From NCBI GenBank assembly GCA_947177175.1, contig CAMWTK010000016.1:1-40852 (forward strand): a stretch of 40,852 bases of DNA. Reading direction: 5' to 3'. The notes below the pieces were generated by a model, which was not told the origin of the DNA, made no database searches, and saw only the letters and a list, made by a program, of their open reading frames with translations. Positions within the stretch are counted from its first letter, which is position 1; every line of letters starts with the position of its first letter. Source of the DNA: an uncultured Treponema sp. (GTDB taxonomy: Bacteria > Spirochaetota > Spirochaetia > Treponematales > Treponemataceae). The translations under genes were made by a program, and so were the position numbers. Positions 32,675-40,799 of this stretch are shown here, one piece after another.

Positions 32675-33877
32675 ATGATGAAACATGCAAAAACAATCGC
32701 CGTGCTAGCTGCCGCGCTTTGTGCGGCAGCACTTCCCGCCCAAAGCAGCAAGCCGAATTCCATGGTACTCGTGGAAGGCGGCACGTTCCAAATGGGAAGC
32801 AAGGACGACACTTTTAAGGATGCCGCGCCCGTCCACACGGTGACGGTTGACGGCTTCTTTATGAGCCGCCTGAAAGTCACGATTGACGAGTGGATGAACG
32901 AGATAGGCGCGTACCCAGAAGGCTACGAGGAACGCCGGACGGGAACGCGCGTACCGCGGATGAACTGGAAAACAACCGCCGTCGAGAACGTCACCTGGTA
33001 CGACGCGATTCTGTACTGCAACCGCAGGAGCGTGTCCGAGGGGCTTACGCCGTGCTATGCCTCAAACGGATCAAAGGACGCGATCACCTATTCAAAGCAG
33101 TATCGCGTAGAATTCCCGAACGTCACCTGCGACTGGGAAGCGGACGGCTACAGGCTTCCCACGGAGGCAGAGTGGGAATATGCGGCGCGCGGCGGCAAGA
33201 AGCAGAAAGCATACAAGTACAGCGGCAGTGACGACGCGGTGAAAGCAAAAAACGCCAAAACTGCTGACGGCATCGAACAGATGGGCGCGGGGCGTTCCGA
33301 ATGGTGCTGGGACTGGTACAGCAGCACCTATTACGCGGCAAGCGGAAACAACAGCAACCCGCACGGCCCGGACTACGGGGAATCAATGTTCAGCTCAGGC
33401 GGACAGTACGGCGGAAAAGTTTCCTGCCGTGTCCTGCGTGGCGGAGAGAATTCCGACCTGCACACGGCGTTCCCCGTGTACCTCCGGCGATACCTCAATC
33501 CCGCCGAATACGAAGGACTCGTCGGTCCCGACCCATGCTCGTTCCGCATCGTGCGCAAGGCAAAGAACGCGGACGGAAAAAAGAATAGCATCGTGCATCG
33601 CAACATAGAAGTCAAAATCGACGGCGTTTCGTACTATTACTTTATGACCGACGAGTACGACGCGCTGCGCACGGAGCTTGCAAGCCATAATTGCCGCGCA
33701 CCCGCTAGCAGCGACCTTTGGGGAAATCCCGTACTTGCCCAGTCCGTCCGAGACAAGATGCAGGAACTCGGTGTGCGCTGGTCTATAACCGTAAGTAATG
33801 GCAGTGGCATACTGAATTATTACACACCGAATGAGAAACCTCGTAGCGTGTACCTAAAGGACTTGCAACTGAAATAA
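32675..33877 (+). CDS. Exported FGE/SUMF1-fold protein, probably non-catalytic
   Basis: A 400-residue exported protein (signal peptide MKHAKTIAVLAAALCAAALPAQ; ATG 32678 is the alternative start with better spacing). Residues 30-290 match the formylglycine-generating-enzyme fold: MVLVEGGTFQMGSKDD, VENVTWYDAILYCNRRS, YRLPTEAEWEYAARGG, SEWCWDWYSSTYYA, CRVLRGGENSD. The enzyme's copper-binding cysteine, in the CRSAYR-like position, is replaced (YLRRYL), so sulfatase activation is unlikely; a C-type-lectin-like binding role is more plausible. An extra C-terminal domain (300-400) has VKIDGVSYYYFMTDEYDAL. It follows the CHAT gene by 63 bp; caspase and FGE domains are often fused or adjacent in bacteria. 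Confidence 0.85.
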   Translation: MMKHAKTIAVLAAALCAAALPAQSSKPNSMVLVEGGTFQMGSKDDTFKDAAPVHTVTVDGFFMSRLKVTIDEWMNEIGAYPEGYEERRTGTRVPRMNWKTTAVENVTWYDAILYCNRRSVSEGLTPCYASNGSKDAITYSKQYRVEFPNVTCDWEADGYRLPTEAEWEYAARGGKKQKAYKYSGSDDAVKAKNAKTADGIEQMGAGRSEWCWDWYSSTYYAASGNNSNPHGPDYGESMFSSGGQYGGKVSCRVLRGGENSDLHTAFPVYLRRYLNPAEYEGLVGPDPCSFRIVRKAKNADGKKNSIVHRNIEVKIDGVSYYYFMTDEYDALRTELASHNCRAPASSDLWGNPVLAQSVRDKMQELGVRWSITVSNGSGILNYYTPNEKPRSVYLKDLQLK

Positions 33878-33882
33878 CCCGT

Positions 33883-33910
33883 GCGGTACGGGAGCATTCG
33901 CCCGTGCCGC
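33883..33910 (+). other. Hairpin after the FGE-like gene
   Basis: A 10-bp stem, GCGGTACGGG (33883-33892) with CCCGTGCCGC (33901-33910), one T/G wobble, 8-base loop AGCATTCG, five bases after the FGE-like stop. The unit GGGAGCATTC resembles the GGGAGGCATTC core of the 23-bp repeats at 27661. No T-run follows, so it is not a clear intrinsic terminator. Confidence 0.55.
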
Positions 33911-33930
33911 TCAATCCCCGCACATCACTT

Positions 33931-34040
33931 CGACTGTGGCACATAATCAATGTATCTACAGCCTATAGACTATGTACCTGAGGAACATAACTTATTTACC
34001 TACGGCACATAGTCTATGTACCTGCGGCATATAGTGAATC
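33931..34040 (+). repeat. Tandem repeat, 5 x 22 bp
   Basis: Five consecutive 22-bp units start at 33931, 33953, 33975, 33997 and 34019, with consensus TACCTRYGGCACATA then RTCTATG. The junction between units contains the 13-bp palindrome ACATAGTCTATGT (34007-34019). Units are diverged by a few bases. There are no spacers, so it is not a CRISPR array. It fills the gap between the FGE-like gene and the convergent XRE regulator. Confidence 0.8.
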
Positions 34041-34128
34041 TATACACCGTCTCTAAAACATACCCGCGTTAGTACGACAGTGGACGATTGCTCGTTTGCC
34101 CATTCCGCACCGCAGCCGCGTTTCCGCA

Positions 34129-34458
34129 TTATGTTTCCTCATGACCGCCAAGGTCTTTCACCAAGCGCAGCACGAGTTCGCGGCGGTCGGACGGCAGACG
34201 TGCAAAATTCCGCACCAAATCAAGCACCTCGCCCGTCATAGGAACGATGCCGCCGTATTCCCGCCCCGTCACAAGATATTCCACCGAAACACCGAGCGCA
34301 GTCGCAATTTTATGCGCGTTCGTCACGCTCGGCTCCTGCGCGTCCGCCATCACATAATTATCCACCGTCCGCTTGCGCAAGCCCGCCCGCTCCGCAAGCT
34401 CGCGCGCCGTAATCCCCTGATACGCCATCTCATCCCGAAGCACGTCCCGAAAGCCCAT
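34129..34458 (-). CDS. XRE-family DNA-binding regulator
   Basis: A 109-residue cI-like regulator. ATG 34458 is chosen because the helix-turn-helix domain starts right there: FRDVLRDEMAYQGITARELAER, then AGLRKRTVDNYVM, ATALGVSVEYLVTG. The C-terminal 45 residues (VLDLVRNFARLPSDRRELVLRLVK) are a short helical dimerisation tail. No clear ribosome site is seen. It diverges from the membrane zinc-ribbon gene at 34600, with a perfect inverted repeat between them. It marks the right side of the accessory island and faces into it. Confidence 0.87.
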   Translation of the reverse strand: MGFRDVLRDEMAYQGITARELAERAGLRKRTVDNYVMADAQEPSVTNAHKIATALGVSVEYLVTGREYGGIVPMTGEVLDLVRNFARLPSDRRELVLRLVKDLGGHEET

Positions 34459-34499
34459 GGCATTATCGTACCCTAATCGGCGTATGACAAAGCGGACAA

Positions 34500-34549
34500 T
34501 TGACTTAATAACTGTAATATGATAGCATAACATACGTTTTTAAACGTAT
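34500..34549. promoter_or_regulatory. Promoter and inverted-repeat operator
   Basis: On the plus strand TTGACT (34500-34505), 17 bp, TAGCAT (34523-34528) predicts a start near 34535. A perfect inverted repeat ATACGTTT (34532-34539), TT, AAACGTAT (34542-34549) lies exactly there, a size and place that fit a dimeric XRE repressor blocking the gene at 34600. The -10 box is weak. Confidence 0.5.
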
Positions 34550-34599
34550 ATCATGAGGTGAAAGTGTTATAGAAATACGCTTTTCACAAGGAGTTTTAT

Positions 34600-35115
34600 A
34601 TGATTCAATGGCTGCGGGAAAAATTTGAGGCTTGGATAAAAATCCTTGTCATCTTGACGATTGTCATCGACGGAATTGCAGGCGGCATACTTTTCGCCAG
34701 CATGAGCCGCGGTGGGGTCGGTAAGGGAATTTTTAGCTTTTTTATTGGAATCATAATCTTTTGCCTTCTGTCGCTCATTTTTTGCATTGTTTTCTACGGA
34801 TTTGTTGCGACGGTCATCTGCCTTGCAAAGTCAACAGAAGCGATAAAAGACAAATTGTATGCGCTTGATGAAATTCCTTCAAAACTAAATTCGGTGGGTG
34901 CGGCTGAAAAATCAAGTGCTTCGTCCTCAGAAAGCAAAACTGAAACATCTGACACTGTGCGCGTAAATTCAGATGGTACGGTGTGCATAAATGGCAAAAA
35001 GCTCGCCGTTAAAGACAGCGCGCCGGGAAAATACTTCTGTCCGAAATGTCACGCCCCCGTCGTAACAACGGACTTTTCTTGCAACAATTGCAATGCCAGT
35101 TTGGTAGCAGACTGA
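34600..35115 (+). CDS. Two-helix membrane protein with C-terminal zinc ribbon
   Basis: A 171-residue protein. Two membrane segments, IKILVILTIVIDGIAGGILF and IFSFFIGIIIFCLLSLIF with continuing IVFYGFVATVICLA, are followed by a serine-rich linker. A C-terminal zinc ribbon follows (FCPKCHAPVVTTDFSCNNCNASL: two CxxC pairs), probably cytoplasmic. AAGGAG lies 7 bp before the start. It is divergent from an XRE regulator and probably repressed by it. The function is not recognised; membrane-zinc-ribbon proteins of this kind often anchor or sense in phage-like loci. It is the last gene of the island. Confidence 0.75.
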   Translation: MIQWLREKFEAWIKILVILTIVIDGIAGGILFASMSRGGVGKGIFSFFIGIIIFCLLSLIFCIVFYGFVATVICLAKSTEAIKDKLYALDEIPSKLNSVGAAEKSSASSSESKTETSDTVRVNSDGTVCINGKKLAVKDSAPGKYFCPKCHAPVVTTDFSCNNCNASLVAD

Positions 35116-35169
35116 CAGCACAGCCGCCCCAAGCATTGAAAATCTCCGCGTTTTCGCCTAGAATACCGT

Positions 35170-36351
35170 ATGCAGTACGAAGAGAAAATCGTGGAGTATC
35201 CGCCGGTGCATCCGGGGACTGACCGCACGTTCATCCGTTTTTACGAGGGCGCGCCTGATTTGAACGGCATTTTTTACGCGGCGGGCAACACCGACCTGCC
35301 ACAGCGCATATTCGTGACCGACGAGACGATCTGCGCGCTTGAATCCGTCCAGCCGTTCACGCACCTGTTCCATGCTAAGGACGGCGGCAAGGATTTTTCG
35401 CGCGGATTCGTGGGGACGCGCGGCAAGGACGTGCTTGTCGTCCTGGGAAGCGGCGAGCCGTTCAAGACGATTGAGAGCGTACTGCACATCGTGGCTGCCG
35501 CACTCGACCACAACGCACAGCGTTCCGCCGTGTTTGTCGGCATCGGCGGCGGCGTGATTACCGACATGACCGCCTTTGCCGCGTCGGTGTTCAAGCGCGG
35601 GGCGCACTGCGAGCTGGTGCCGACCACGCTCCTGTGCATGGTGGATGCGTCCGTCGGCGGCAAAACCGGCTGCGACTTTTCCAGCTACAAGAACATGGTC
35701 GGCTCGTTCTTTCCGGCGCAGAAAATCCACGTCTGCCCGCAGTTCGTGACGAGTCTGCCCGACGGCGAATACCGCAGCGGCATGGCAGAAGTCGTCAAGA
35801 CTGCCCTGCTCTACGCCCCGCACCTTGTCGCAAAGCTTGAGCAGATGCCGTCCGTCCTCACCGACCGCGCCAATGCGCTCGTGCACGAGATGATTCGGAC
35901 GTGCGTAAACGCAAAGGCGCGCGTGGTGGAAGAAGATCTGACCGAAAACAATATCCGTATGCAGCTCAACCTGGGGCATACGTTCGGACACGCGCTCGAA
36001 AGCCGCGCGGGACTGGGCACCGTGACCCACGGAGACGCCGTGGCATGGGGCATGGCGCGCGCCGCCATGCTGAGCGAGCGGTTGCACCTGTGCGACAAGA
36101 CATATACGGAGCGCGTCAAAAAACTGCTCGCCCTGTTCGGCTGGGAGACGGGCTGTCTCCACAGCGCGCTGGCAGGACGCTTCGCGGACAAGAAAGCGGC
36201 GGCGCTGTCGCTCTATGAGGCGATGAAAAAGGACAAGAAAAATGCGTCGGCGCGCGTCCGCTTCGTCTTGCAGCGGAACGTCGGCGATACCGTCATCACC
36301 GAAGCGGAAGCCGACGACGTGCTTGCCGTGCTGGAAACCGACGAACGATGA
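35170..36351 (+). CDS. aroB: 3-Dehydroquinate synthase
   Basis: The second enzyme of the shikimate pathway, making 3-dehydroquinate from DAHP with NAD and a metal. The 393-residue protein has the NAD-binding FVGIGGGVITDMTAFAASVFKRG, the active-site VPTTLLCMVDASVGGKTG, GMAEVVKTALLY and the metal-ligand NLGHTFGHALE. It is somewhat longer than the usual 350-370 residues, mostly at the N-terminus. Its last codon overlaps the next start (ATGA), so it is translationally coupled to the cysteine desulfurase, which is an unusual partner. No other aromatic-pathway gene is in view. Confidence 0.94.
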   Translation: MQYEEKIVEYPPVHPGTDRTFIRFYEGAPDLNGIFYAAGNTDLPQRIFVTDETICALESVQPFTHLFHAKDGGKDFSRGFVGTRGKDVLVVLGSGEPFKTIESVLHIVAAALDHNAQRSAVFVGIGGGVITDMTAFAASVFKRGAHCELVPTTLLCMVDASVGGKTGCDFSSYKNMVGSFFPAQKIHVCPQFVTSLPDGEYRSGMAEVVKTALLYAPHLVAKLEQMPSVLTDRANALVHEMIRTCVNAKARVVEEDLTENNIRMQLNLGHTFGHALESRAGLGTVTHGDAVAWGMARAAMLSERLHLCDKTYTERVKKLLALFGWETGCLHSALAGRFADKKAAALSLYEAMKKDKKNASARVRFVLQRNVGDTVITEAEADDVLAVLETDER

Positions 36352-37505
36352 CGCAGGAAACCGCTCACTATTTTGACTGGGCGGCGACCGCTCCCGCCGA
36401 CCCCGCAATCCTCCAGAACGCGCTGAACCGCACGATTGAAGCCTACGGGAATCCGTCAAGCGCGCACAAGGCGGGACTGACGGCAAAACGGCTGCTGGAC
36501 AAGGCACGGCAACAATGTGCGGACGCGCTCGGCGTACAACCTTCGCAGCTGATTTTTACGAGCGGCGGAACAGAGGCCGACCATATCCCGCTCCTTTCCG
36601 TGCTGACCCGGCCGGGCAAGGGCACTATCATCGCCAGCGCGATTGAGCATCCCGCCCTGCGCGAGCAGTGCGCACAGCTTGCAAAACTCGGCTATACCGT
36701 CGATTTCGTCGCGCCCGACAAGGACGGCTTCATACGCCCGGAGGCGGTCGCGCAAAAAATCACGGGAGACACGCTTTTCGTCACCGTCATGGCGGTGAAC
36801 AACGAAACCGGCTGCGTGCAGGACATTGCCGCAATCGCCGACGCAATCACGCAGACAAGCGCAGGAAAACGCCGCCCGCACTTCCACACGGACTGCGTAC
36901 AGGCGGTCGGAAAGATTCCGCTCGACATCACGCACAAAGGAATTGACAGTGCGGCGTTCAGCGCGCACAAAATCTGCGGGCCGCGCGGAATCGGGCTGCT
37001 GTACCTCGCCAAGCCGGTTCAGCCGTTCCTCGTCGGCGGCGGGCAGGAGCAACGTATCCGCAGCGGCACGGAAAACGTGTTCGGCGCGCTCGCCCTTGCC
37101 GACTGCCTCCGCCGTTACGGCGGCACAGGCAACCAAACGCAGGCCGCCTTGACACGAGCGTTCGTGCAGAAACTTTCCGCAATCAACGGCTGCTCGCTCG
37201 TACCCGCCTGCCGCACGGAAAGCGCGTGTTCGGATCGGTTTTCGCCGTTCATCGTGCAGGCGGCGTTCAGGGGCATTCCCGGAAACGTCATGGTGCGCGC
37301 GCTCGACGAAAAAGGCTTCTGCATTTCCACGGGAAGCGCGTGCTCGGCAAAAAAACAGAGCCGCCCCGTCCTTCAGGCGATGGGCGTGGGCCGCGACATA
37401 CAGGACACCGCCGTGCGCTTCAGCTTCGGCCCGCTCACGACGGAACAGGGCATGGACGAACTGCTGGCGGCGGTGCAGGACGTGTGCGCCCGCTTCGCGC
37501 GGTAA
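36348..37505 (+). CDS. NifS/IscS-type cysteine desulfurase
   Basis: A 385-residue PLP enzyme that takes sulfur from cysteine for Fe-S clusters or thio-tRNA. It has YFDWAATAPADPAI at the start, the HTDCVQAVGK region, the PLP lysine Lys208 in SAHKICGPRGIG and the RSGTENVFGALAL motif. The persulfide Cys332 is in STGSACSAKK. The catalytic loop resembles the NifS/IscS group. No iscU or tRNA-thiolation gene is adjacent. It overlaps aroB by four bases. The stop is followed by 90 bp containing a promoter for the next gene. Confidence 0.92.
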   Translation: MTQETAHYFDWAATAPADPAILQNALNRTIEAYGNPSSAHKAGLTAKRLLDKARQQCADALGVQPSQLIFTSGGTEADHIPLLSVLTRPGKGTIIASAIEHPALREQCAQLAKLGYTVDFVAPDKDGFIRPEAVAQKITGDTLFVTVMAVNNETGCVQDIAAIADAITQTSAGKRRPHFHTDCVQAVGKIPLDITHKGIDSAAFSAHKICGPRGIGLLYLAKPVQPFLVGGGQEQRIRSGTENVFGALALADCLRRYGGTGNQTQAALTRAFVQKLSAINGCSLVPACRTESACSDRFSPFIVQAAFRGIPGNVMVRALDEKGFCISTGSACSAKKQSRPVLQAMGVGRDIQDTAVRFSFGPLTTEQGMDELLAAVQDVCARFAR

Positions 37506-37530
37506 TCCGCACAAGCGGCGCGGCAGGTCA

Positions 37531-37559
37531 TTGCGCAAACCGCCGCAATATGGTATCGT
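37531..37559 (+). promoter_or_regulatory. Predicted promoter of the PUR-domain gene
   Basis: TTGCGC (37531-37536), 17-bp spacer, TATCGT (37554-37559); predicted start near 37566, 30 bases before ATG 37596, with the AAGGAAGG ribosome site in the leader. Both boxes match at four positions, so the call is moderate. Confidence 0.4.
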
Positions 37560-37595
37560 AGGGAACATCATCTCACATTGTTAAGGAAGGATACC

Positions 37596-38015
37596 ATGGG
37601 AATCCGCGGAGAACTCTATACGACGCAAGTTTTGTTGGACAACCGCTCGTATTTTTTTAATGTCAAGGAAAACCGCACGGGCGACGTGTTCTTGCAGGTC
37701 GTGGAAAGCAAAAAAGGCGAGGGCGCGGATTTTGACCGCCACCAAATTGCGATATTTGCTGAAGACATGCAGCAGTTTTTGACGGGGCTGAACAATTCGC
37801 TCGGTTTTATCGAAAGAGACCGCAAGGCAAAGGCAAAAGCCCGCGCCGAAAAAAAAGCCGCCAAAGAAGCGAAGTATGGCAGGGGCGGCGATGACAAGAA
37901 GCTTGTCTACCGCAAGAAAGGCGATTACGAACGCGACCCCAACGACGGCATCAAGCGCACGGGAAAAGTCATCCACATCGTGAGCAAGCGCGAAAAGCCG
38001 ACCGAAGAATTCTAG
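37596..38015 (+). CDS. PUR-domain nucleic-acid-binding protein (BpuR/DUF3276 family)
   Basis: A 139-residue protein with a single PUR-alpha-like domain: MGIRGELYTTQVLLDNRSYFFNV, then DVFLQVVESKK, and the helix RHQIAIFAEDMQQFLTGLNN. A long basic, lysine/arginine-rich tail follows (KAKARAEKKAAKEAKYGRGG). The Borrelia relative BpuR binds DNA and RNA and represses target genes, so this is probably a nucleic-acid-binding regulator. ATG 37596 has AAGGAAGG upstream. Its stop overlaps that of the convergent rnhB inside the palindrome TTCTAGAA. Confidence 0.88.
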   Translation: MGIRGELYTTQVLLDNRSYFFNVKENRTGDVFLQVVESKKGEGADFDRHQIAIFAEDMQQFLTGLNNSLGFIERDRKAKAKARAEKKAAKEAKYGRGGDDKKLVYRKKGDYERDPNDGIKRTGKVIHIVSKREKPTEEF

Positions 38016-38599
38016 AACGAAAAACTCAGCCGCTGAATAGGGCTCGGACCGATTTCATGGCAGACGCGGCGGTGTTCGGCAGTGGGATAGCCTTTGTGCC
38101 GCGCGTAGCCATAAGCGGGATAGAGCCGGTCATAGTCCTGCATGATACGGTCGCGCGCCACTTTTGCGATGATGCTTGCCGCCATGACCGCAGGATACGT
38201 TCCGTCCGCCTTTGGCTCTGCCCGGCATGCGCACGGAACGTCGGGGCAAGTCGTGCCGTCAACGATGGCGGCAACGGAAGCGTCCACCGGGGCAATGCCA
38301 TGCGCGGCGCACCATGCGTCAAAGCCCGCCATCATCTGGTCGTAGGCGCGGCGCATCGCGAGCATGGTCGCCTGCAAGATATTGATTGCGTCGATTGTCT
38401 TATGGTCTGCGATTCCCAGTCCCCACAGCGCGCGTTCCTTAATGACGGCTTCCGCCGCGACGCGCTTTTTTTCGGACAGTTTTTTTGAGTCGTTGAGGAT
38501 TTCCACAGGAAAATCGGCGGGCAAAATAACGCACCCTGCCGTAACCGGCCCGGCAAGCGGCCCGCGCCCCGCCTCGTCAAAGCCGCACGTTAAAATCAT
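38012..38599 (-). CDS. rnhB: Ribonuclease HII
   Basis: A 195-residue enzyme that cleaves RNA in RNA/DNA hybrids and removes misincorporated ribonucleotides. The metal-binding residues are Asp8-Glu9 in GFDEAGRGPLAGPV, Asp114 in IVDGTT and Asp150 in SIIAKVARDRIM. LNDSKKLSEKKR and HKGYPTAEHRR are also typical. Length is normal. ATG 38599 overlaps the stop of the upstream repeat-protein gene (ATGA), so it is translated from the same message. Its stop overlaps the convergent PUR-domain gene by four bases. Confidence 0.95.
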   Translation of the reverse strand: MILTCGFDEAGRGPLAGPVTAGCVILPADFPVEILNDSKKLSEKKRVAAEAVIKERALWGLGIADHKTIDAINILQATMLAMRRAYDQMMAGFDAWCAAHGIAPVDASVAAIVDGTTCPDVPCACRAEPKADGTYPAVMAASIIAKVARDRIMQDYDRLYPAYGYARHKGYPTAEHRRVCHEIGPSPIQRLSFSF

Positions 38600-40716
38600 C
38601 AGTTGAATCCGGCCGCCGTGTTGTCGCGGTTCTCAATCATGAGCGTTTTTTCGTCCTGCCAAATGGGAAGAATCGCGCTCACTTTGTTGTCAAATTCGCC
38701 GACATAGGACGAGCCGGTAATGCGCGCGTTCGTGTGGGTCAGCTCCGCAATGCGCCCCAAATGCGAAACGACCTTGCATTCGCTGGAGCGCAGCTCGAAC
38801 AGCCCGCCCTGCACACTGAAATTCACTGCCGTCTGCGCCACGGCGGTAAATCGGCTGCCTTTTCCCGTCACCTTGGAATCCGTGGAAGAAACCCCGCATG
38901 CGTACATATCGCCCTGCACGGTCAGCCCCGTATCCGTAAAATCAAGCACGGACGACGATGCGTTGAACAACGTGCCGTTCGCGCCGAACACGCCCACAAT
39001 CTCGCACCCGTCAAAAGAGACCGCCGCGTTCTCAAGCTCAAAAAACGCGTTGCTCGCGCCGACCGTTCCGTCGTCGTATGCCTTCTCAAACACGCACCCC
39101 TGTGCGGAAAGGCTTGCCGTGCGCAGCACGACCGATCCTGACGGCGGAATGATGAACCGCGCATCCTTGACCGACACGAACGCGCAGTTTGACGCAATCT
39201 CTATCCCTGCCGCCGGAAGCTCAAACGTACCCGACACATAAAACCGCGCGAACCGCCCGCGGTTGATGACTTCCGCCGCCTGAGCGAACGAATTGAACGG
39301 GTGCGCACGGCTGCCGTCCGCGCCCCGCGCGGGAGCAGACGCATCCAGATAATAATTGAATTCGTCGATAATCACGCGGTATTCGGCAACCTCGCTCGTG
39401 TTTCCCGCGCGGTCAGTGGCATAGGCGCGCACCTTGTAGAACTGCGCCCGCTCGTCGCCCGAAGGCAGCTGCACGGGAATGTTGCCGTACACGTGATAAC
39501 TGCCCACGCCAACGGCATCCAACACGTCCGTATCGCTGCCCGTCAGGTCGTCCACGGGAACGGGATCGCTCACCGCATAAAAGACCTCGCTCCCCGCCTC
39601 CGCCGCAATCCGCAGGTCAACCGCAGCACGCGCATAATAGCCGTCCGCCGAGGCGACAAACCGGGGCTTTGCCGGTGGCTGATTGTCAATCACGTAGGCC
39701 GCGCTCAGATTGCCCTGGTACACGCCGTCGCAATAAAACGCGAACAGCGCCGTGCCGTCAATCGCATCGCCCGCAAACGTGTCGAACGTCGCCTGCGCGA
39801 ACAGCCCGACGTTGCCCGCCACACTGCCGCTCGCCCCCGAAGAAAGCAGCTCCATGCGGTAGCGCGAATCGCCGCGGATTGAGAACGTGACCGGGCCTTT
39901 GTCCTGTGCGCCGGCACGAACGTCAAGCGCGGGCAGCGACGGCAGCACGAACGACTGCACGGGATTGCCTTTCTCATACGAAACGCTCTGCCAGCGGACG
40001 GTATGCGCCCGCGTCCGGTCGAGGTACTGGGGCATCTTGTCCGCCGACCACATGCCATCGTCTATCGCGTAAATCAGCCGGTCGCCCTTCCAGACGAACT
40101 CATGCCAGCCGTTGATCTCAAACGGAACGTTCTGCTTGGCAAGCACGCCGGCTTCCCCGCCCGAAACGAAAATGACGAACCGCCACTGCCGCTCGCCGTC
40201 GGTGACCGTGCACGGCAGATAGCGCGACAGGCGGTTGGCAGGCGCAAGGGAAAGCGTCGTGCCGTCCAAAAAGGGCTTGCCGTCGTCGCCCAACGTATAG
40301 CGCAATGTTTCGGGAATCTGCACCGCGCTCCCGTAACGGTACACGACGAGCGGCTCGCGCTGTATCTGCTCCACAAACTGCCGCTCCGCCGTGCCTGATG
40401 CCGAAACGTCCTCGGTAACCGAATAGGAGACTGCCATTTCTTCCTGATAATCGCCGTTGACCATGAGCACGCGCACCGTCACCGCGCCCGCCGCGTCAAT
40501 CAGCACCGGGCCGTCATACGCAAAGCCCGACGTAACCGGATCAGCCCCCGAATATGAATAGAAATATTCCGCGCCGTCGCTCGTGTCCAGCACCAGCGGT
40601 TGCCGGTTCGCCCAGACGCCCGCAACTGGGCTGATAATCCGCTGCGCGCCCGCGCCGCCCGCCACAAGCACGAGCAGGAACGCGGCAATCAGACTGCATT
40701 TTCCCGTTTTTTTCAT
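38599..40716 (-). CDS. Large secreted beta-rich protein
   Basis: A 705-residue exported protein. ATG 40716 is chosen for GGAGA just upstream and the signal peptide KKTGKCSLIAAFLLVLVAGGAGA. The middle contains repeats like the C-terminal chitobiase/hexosaminidase module (YYARAAVDLRIAAEAGSEVFYAVS) plus Ig-like strands. The last 250 residues resemble a DUF1565/right-handed beta-helix: YLDASAPARGADGSRAHPFN, SFAQAAEVINRGRF, and many short strands (FVSVKDARFIIPP, SVSFDGCEIVGVFG-like). No catalytic motif is seen. It is probably a surface or periplasmic protein in treponemes. The gene is co-transcribed with rnhB by overlap. Confidence 0.78.
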   Translation of the reverse strand: MKKTGKCSLIAAFLLVLVAGGAGAQRIISPVAGVWANRQPLVLDTSDGAEYFYSYSGADPVTSGFAYDGPVLIDAAGAVTVRVLMVNGDYQEEMAVSYSVTEDVSASGTAERQFVEQIQREPLVVYRYGSAVQIPETLRYTLGDDGKPFLDGTTLSLAPANRLSRYLPCTVTDGERQWRFVIFVSGGEAGVLAKQNVPFEINGWHEFVWKGDRLIYAIDDGMWSADKMPQYLDRTRAHTVRWQSVSYEKGNPVQSFVLPSLPALDVRAGAQDKGPVTFSIRGDSRYRMELLSSGASGSVAGNVGLFAQATFDTFAGDAIDGTALFAFYCDGVYQGNLSAAYVIDNQPPAKPRFVASADGYYARAAVDLRIAAEAGSEVFYAVSDPVPVDDLTGSDTDVLDAVGVGSYHVYGNIPVQLPSGDERAQFYKVRAYATDRAGNTSEVAEYRVIIDEFNYYLDASAPARGADGSRAHPFNSFAQAAEVINRGRFARFYVSGTFELPAAGIEIASNCAFVSVKDARFIIPPSGSVVLRTASLSAQGCVFEKAYDDGTVGASNAFFELENAAVSFDGCEIVGVFGANGTLFNASSSVLDFTDTGLTVQGDMYACGVSSTDSKVTGKGSRFTAVAQTAVNFSVQGGLFELRSSECKVVSHLGRIAELTHTNARITGSSYVGEFDNKVSAILPIWQDEKTLMIENRDNTAAGFN

Positions 40717-40799
40717 ATTGTCTCCATGATAGCGCAAAAGCCGTGATAATGCAAGGAAATTGCCCTATGTGCTTTTCCGCTTGAAAGCGGTGGGAACTC

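Noticed and set aside
32675-33877. Diversity-generating retroelement target, as for the treponemal TvpA
   Set aside because: No reverse transcriptase or template repeat is seen, and the lectin-like fold is followed by a further domain rather than ending in a variable repeat.
33931-34040. Possible CRISPR array
   Set aside because: Repeats are directly abutting with no unique spacers, and no cas gene is in the window.
35158-36507. Long minus-strand open frame opposite aroB
   Set aside because: Same type of mirror frame over a well-supported enzyme gene.
40726-40754. Promoter TTGCAT-N17-TATCAT (minus strand) for the large secreted protein
   Set aside because: Boxes are good, but the predicted start would fall beyond the ribosome site and leave an almost leaderless message; not claimed.
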